Source of the DNA: Betaproteobacteria bacterium
Lineage (GTDB): Bacteria > Pseudomonadota > Gammaproteobacteria > Burkholderiales > Thiobacillaceae
Assembly (NCBI GenBank): GCA_020049415.1
Contig: JAIFKV010000178.1
Location: forward strand, 1 to 35,781
Direction: 5' to 3'
DNA: 35,781 bases
Shown: one piece after another, positions 33,624-35,781 of the stretch
How positions within the stretch are numbered: position 1 is the first letter of the stretch
How the letters are laid out: each line of letters opens with the position of its first letter
Translations under genes and position numbers: made by a program
The notes under the pieces: model-generated
Seen by the model: only the letters and a program-made list of their open reading frames with translations
Database searches by the model: none
What the model was told of the DNA's origin: nothing

Positions 33624-34301
33624 CTAGTCTTTTCCTTTAATACAACCGCCATCCGGCGGCAAAATAACTGAAGGCGGTTGTTCGAACAGGGCGTCGACTT
33701 CGCCTTCCAGATAGCTGCGCACTATTTTCAGCCCATCGAGGCTGGCGAGCATCAAGTCTAGAGGCCGCTCCAGGTCGAAACGCGAGTTGGGCGTGCGTAT
33801 CCATTCTCTTGCCCGATCGGGGTCACCGGCAAAAAGCAAGTGCAAAGCCTTGTGTATCGCCATAACCAGGCGTACCCGGGCAAGCAAACCCAAATTGCTG
33901 GCCAGCGTTTTTCCATCCAGGTAAGCATTGATATCGGCTTCTTCAACATTCAGCAACAAAGCTTGTTGCTGCAATGGAATGGCCAGGTTGCGAAAGGCGC
34001 GAAGAACGGCACTGGTTTCGGCATTTCGGCTTGCCAGACTCAACGGGTCCAGATTGTCGAGCTCCATGAACCCGGTAGCACACAAGGTATAGCCTTCGCT
34101 GCGCCGCTTCTTGCGCAAACCATTCAGGGTTTCCAGGCCGCTGGCGTAGGAAGGCATCGGTTTATGCTGTACCCGCCCCGCCCGACCATCACGCTTTCCC
34201 CCCGCCGTGATCAGCACCCAACTACCGAACAGATCGGGACTGAGAACAGCGGTAAAGTACGCTTCCTTTGACTGCCAATGCAGGGTGACGGGTTGTTCCA
34301 T
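33624..34301 (-). CDS. WGR domain fused to MbcA/ParS/Xre antitoxin-type domain
   Basis: The predicted 225-aa protein has an N-terminal WGR-like domain (about residues 5-72: YFTAVLSPDLFGSWVLITAGGK, then AGRVQHKPMPSY, ending KKRRSEGYTL). In other proteins WGR domains bind nucleic acids. The C-terminal part (about 115-200) matches the toxin-binding domain of MbcA/ParS/Xre antitoxins: RVRLVMAIHKALHLLFAGD, REWIRTPNSRFDLERPLDLM and DGLKIVRSYL. No HTH domain of the usual Xre kind and no RES-type toxin gene is next to it. The ATG at 34301 is preferred to an upstream GTG at 34316; neither has a strong Shine-Dalgarno. Function is unknown: a solitary regulator or an orphan antitoxin are both possible. 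The C-terminal assignment is the firmer one. Confidence 0.75.
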   Translation of the reverse strand: MEQPVTLHWQSKEAYFTAVLSPDLFGSWVLITAGGKRDGRAGRVQHKPMPSYASGLETLNGLRKKRRSEGYTLCATGFMELDNLDPLSLASRNAETSAVLRAFRNLAIPLQQQALLLNVEEADINAYLDGKTLASNLGLLARVRLVMAIHKALHLLFAGDPDRAREWIRTPNSRFDLERPLDLMLASLDGLKIVRSYLEGEVDALFEQPPSVILPPDGGCIKGKD

Positions 34302-34392
34302 GATCTTTCGGATCACTCCGACTGGATTGAGTTAACTGGAAATCTCGCCGCGTTGGTTGAACCACGCGAGACGGCTTGATTGCTCGGACAAT

Positions 34393-34429
34393 AAATTAAA
34401 TCCCCAAACAGGAATTCAAAATTAAATCC
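34393..34429. promoter_or_regulatory. Paired 11-mer direct repeats upstream of cysC
   Basis: AAATTAAATCC occurs at 34393-34403 and again at 34419-34429, a 26-bp spacing that would place both on nearly the same face after 2.5 helical turns. The surrounding AT-rich block lies in the divergent gap between the WGR-fusion gene and cysC and is the likely promoter area. A regulator cannot be named. Confidence 0.4.
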
Positions 34430-34481
34430 ACAGGGCTACCATACCCCGTTGTCCCCCTCCCTCTCAACAGGAACCCTCGCC

Positions 34482-35120
34482 ATGACCGAAAATCGCGCAA
34501 CCAACATCACTTGGCACGAAGGCCACGTCACTCGTCCAGACCGTGAAAAACTCCTTGCTCAACGCGGCGTCACCATCTGGTTTACCGGGCTCAGCGGCTC
34601 CGGAAAAAGCACCATCGCCTTTACCCTGGAGCATGCCTTGGTAGAGCGCGGCCATCTCGCTTATGTGCTGGATGGCGACAACGTCCGCCACGGCCTGAAC
34701 AAGAATCTCGGCTTCAGCGCCGCCGATCGCGAGGAAAACATCCGCCGCATTGGCGAAGTGGCGAGACTGTTCGCCGACACCGGCGTCATCGCACTGACCA
34801 GCTTCATCAGTCCCTATCGCAAGGACCGCGATCAAGCGCGCAAAATTCATCTGGACAGCGGCTTGCCCTTTATCGAGGTGATGGTGGAAGTGCCGATCGA
34901 AGTTTGTGAAAGTCGAGATCCCAAAGGTCTTTATGTGAAAGCGCGTGCCGCGCTGGCCGCCGGCAAAGGAATCGGTTTTACCGGCATTGACGATCCCTAT
35001 GAAGCGCCGCTAGCGCCTGAACTGGTGTTGCATAACGACCAGATTACGCCGCAGCAAGCCGCTATTCAGGTGCTGACCCGGGCCACTGGCCCGGCCTATT
35101 TTCTTAAACCATTCAGATAA
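34482..35120 (+). CDS. cysC: Adenylyl-sulfate kinase
   Basis: The predicted 212-aa enzyme has Walker [10 protein letters not shown] (residues 36-44), [17 protein letters not shown] and the FISPYRKDR serine region, then [10 protein letters not shown] and GIDDPYEAP, all typical of APS kinase. It phosphorylates adenosine 5'-phosphosulfate to PAPS. It stands alone here, without cysD, cysN or a sulfotransferase. The ATG at 34482 follows ACAGGAAC; an in-frame start at 34449 would add 11 unlikely residues. Its 3' end overlaps the convergent TetR gene by 25 bp. Confidence 0.95.
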   Translation: MTENRATNITWHEGHVTRPDREKLLAQRGVTIWFTGLSGSGKSTIAFTLEHALVERGHLAYVLDGDNVRHGLNKNLGFSAADREENIRRIGEVARLFADTGVIALTSFISPYRKDRDQARKIHLDSGLPFIEVMVEVPIEVCESRDPKGLYVKARAALAAGKGIGFTGIDDPYEAPLAPELVLHNDQITPQQAAIQVLTRATGPAYFLKPFR

Positions 35121-35710
35121 ATATCGATCAACGCGCCGGCCTGCTCGGCTAAAGAGTAGACGTCGGGTTCCATGCTCCAGTTGATGACGAGCCCATCGAT
35201 ATAAGAAAAAAGGCCAATAGCGGCACGACGAATATCGATGTCTGGCTGAATCTGACCGCGTTCGATCGCCAATTGAAAATTCCGCTCGATGATGGCTTTG
35301 GCGCCTTGTCGACATTCCTTCCGGCGCAGCATAGTGGGGGCGAGTTCATCGACGAACTCACATTTGAAATTGAGTATTTCAAATACTCGGCGGCAGCGTT
35401 GGTCCTGTTCCGCTTGGCGTAAAACTTCGATACAGCCTTCGCGCAATTTGTCCAACGGGTCGGCCAAATCAGGATCGGCAACGCTGTCGAACATGGTTTC
35501 CAGTGGCAGCGTGGCGCGGTCACACATGGCGACAAACAGATCAGCCTTGTTCTCGAAATGCCAATAGATCGCACCCCGCGTTACTCCTGCCGCACTGGCG
35601 ATATCCGCCAGAGAAGTTCGCGAGACGCCCTTCTCCCGAAACACCACTTCTGCCGTATCCAGCAGTTGGGTGCGTGTAGCCTGGGCTTCTTCCTTGGTGC
35701 GTCTAGCCAT
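35096..35710 (-). CDS. TetR/AcrR-family transcriptional repressor
   Basis: The predicted 204-aa protein has an N-terminal HTH (about residues 10-55: [41 protein letters not shown]). The C-terminal ligand domain resembles AcrR/TtgR/MtrR (LEILRQ-like helix, [31 protein letters not shown]). Such proteins usually repress a divergently placed RND efflux operon and leave DNA when they bind drugs or solvents. The operon would begin just past the right edge of the window, so this cannot be confirmed here. Confidence 0.88.
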   Translation of the reverse strand: MARRTKEEAQATRTQLLDTAEVVFREKGVSRTSLADIASAAGVTRGAIYWHFENKADLFVAMCDRATLPLETMFDSVADPDLADPLDKLREGCIEVLRQAEQDQRCRRVFEILNFKCEFVDELAPTMLRRKECRQGAKAIIERNFQLAIERGQIQPDIDIRRAAIGLFSYIDGLVINWSMEPDVYSLAEQAGALIDIYLNGLRK

Positions 35711-35781
35711 AGTCGGTCGATTTATTTATTTGAGCGTTGCGAGAGGAAGGTTCACTTCGATTTCAGTCTAATAGCCATGCT

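Noticed and set aside
35711..35781. Operator for the TetR-family repressor at the right edge
   Set aside because: The 71 bp are AT-rich and suited to a promoter, but I found no convincing palindrome and the divergent gene is not in the window.

Overview
The window looks like a chromosomal segment from a betaproteobacterium, probably in or near the Rhodocyclales/Nitrosomonadales. The grounds are the gene order ndk-rlmN-pilW-rodZ-ispG-hisS-yfgM-bamB-der on one strand, the adjacent tilS-accA pair, moderately high GC, and an extracellular-electron-transfer locus of the MtrCAB type. The taxonomic placement is inference from gene order and protein style.

Region 1 (1-10.7 kb, + strand) is a trans-outer-membrane electron conduit. 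It encodes two different OmcA/MtrC-type decaheme lipoproteins, a secreted helix-hairpin-helix protein, an EpsD-like peptidyl-prolyl isomerase lipoprotein, an MtrA/DmsE-type periplasmic decaheme cytochrome, an MtrB/PioB-type outer-membrane barrel and a diheme cytochrome c. Together the four cytochromes carry 32 CxxCH motifs. The likely electron path runs between the diheme periplasmic carrier, MtrA inside MtrB, and the surface decahemes. The direction (metal reduction or Fe(II) oxidation) cannot be read from the sequence. No inner-membrane quinol dehydrogenase of the CymA type is present in the window.

Region 2 (10.9-16.6 kb, + strand) carries scattered type II secretion parts: a lone gspC, then gspA (ExeA-like ATPase with peptidoglycan-binding domain) and gspB, followed by an OmpA-domain coiled-coil lipoprotein. 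A secreted, methionine-rich DUF302 protein lies between gspC and gspA. Type II secretion is known to deliver surface decaheme lipoproteins in Shewanella, so the adjacency is functionally suggestive. The rest of the secretion machine is not here.

Region 3 (16.6-18.9 kb) is a degraded accessory patch. It holds a GNAT acetyltransferase remnant, palindromic repeats, a 32-bp perfect palindrome, an AAA/DUF4143 ATPase gene broken by one in-frame TAG, and a roughly 100-nt inverted repeat. It lies just past the 3' end of der, where many betaproteobacteria have hfq-hflX.

Region 4 (18.9-31.9 kb, mostly - strand) is housekeeping: der, bamB, yfgM, hisS, ispG, rodZ, pilW, rlmN and ndk in a tightly overlapping operon, then a divergent SPOR-domain gene, tilS, accA, slyD and bcp. 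A 162-bp inverted-repeat element sits between bamB and der. A related copy with different terminal arms lies upstream of gspA.

Region 5 (32.3-35.8 kb) has a RoxA/YcfD-type JmjC oxygenase, an unusual WGR + MbcA/ParS/Xre-antitoxin-domain fusion, cysC and a TetR/AcrR-family repressor at the window edge. No rRNA, tRNA or CRISPR array was seen.
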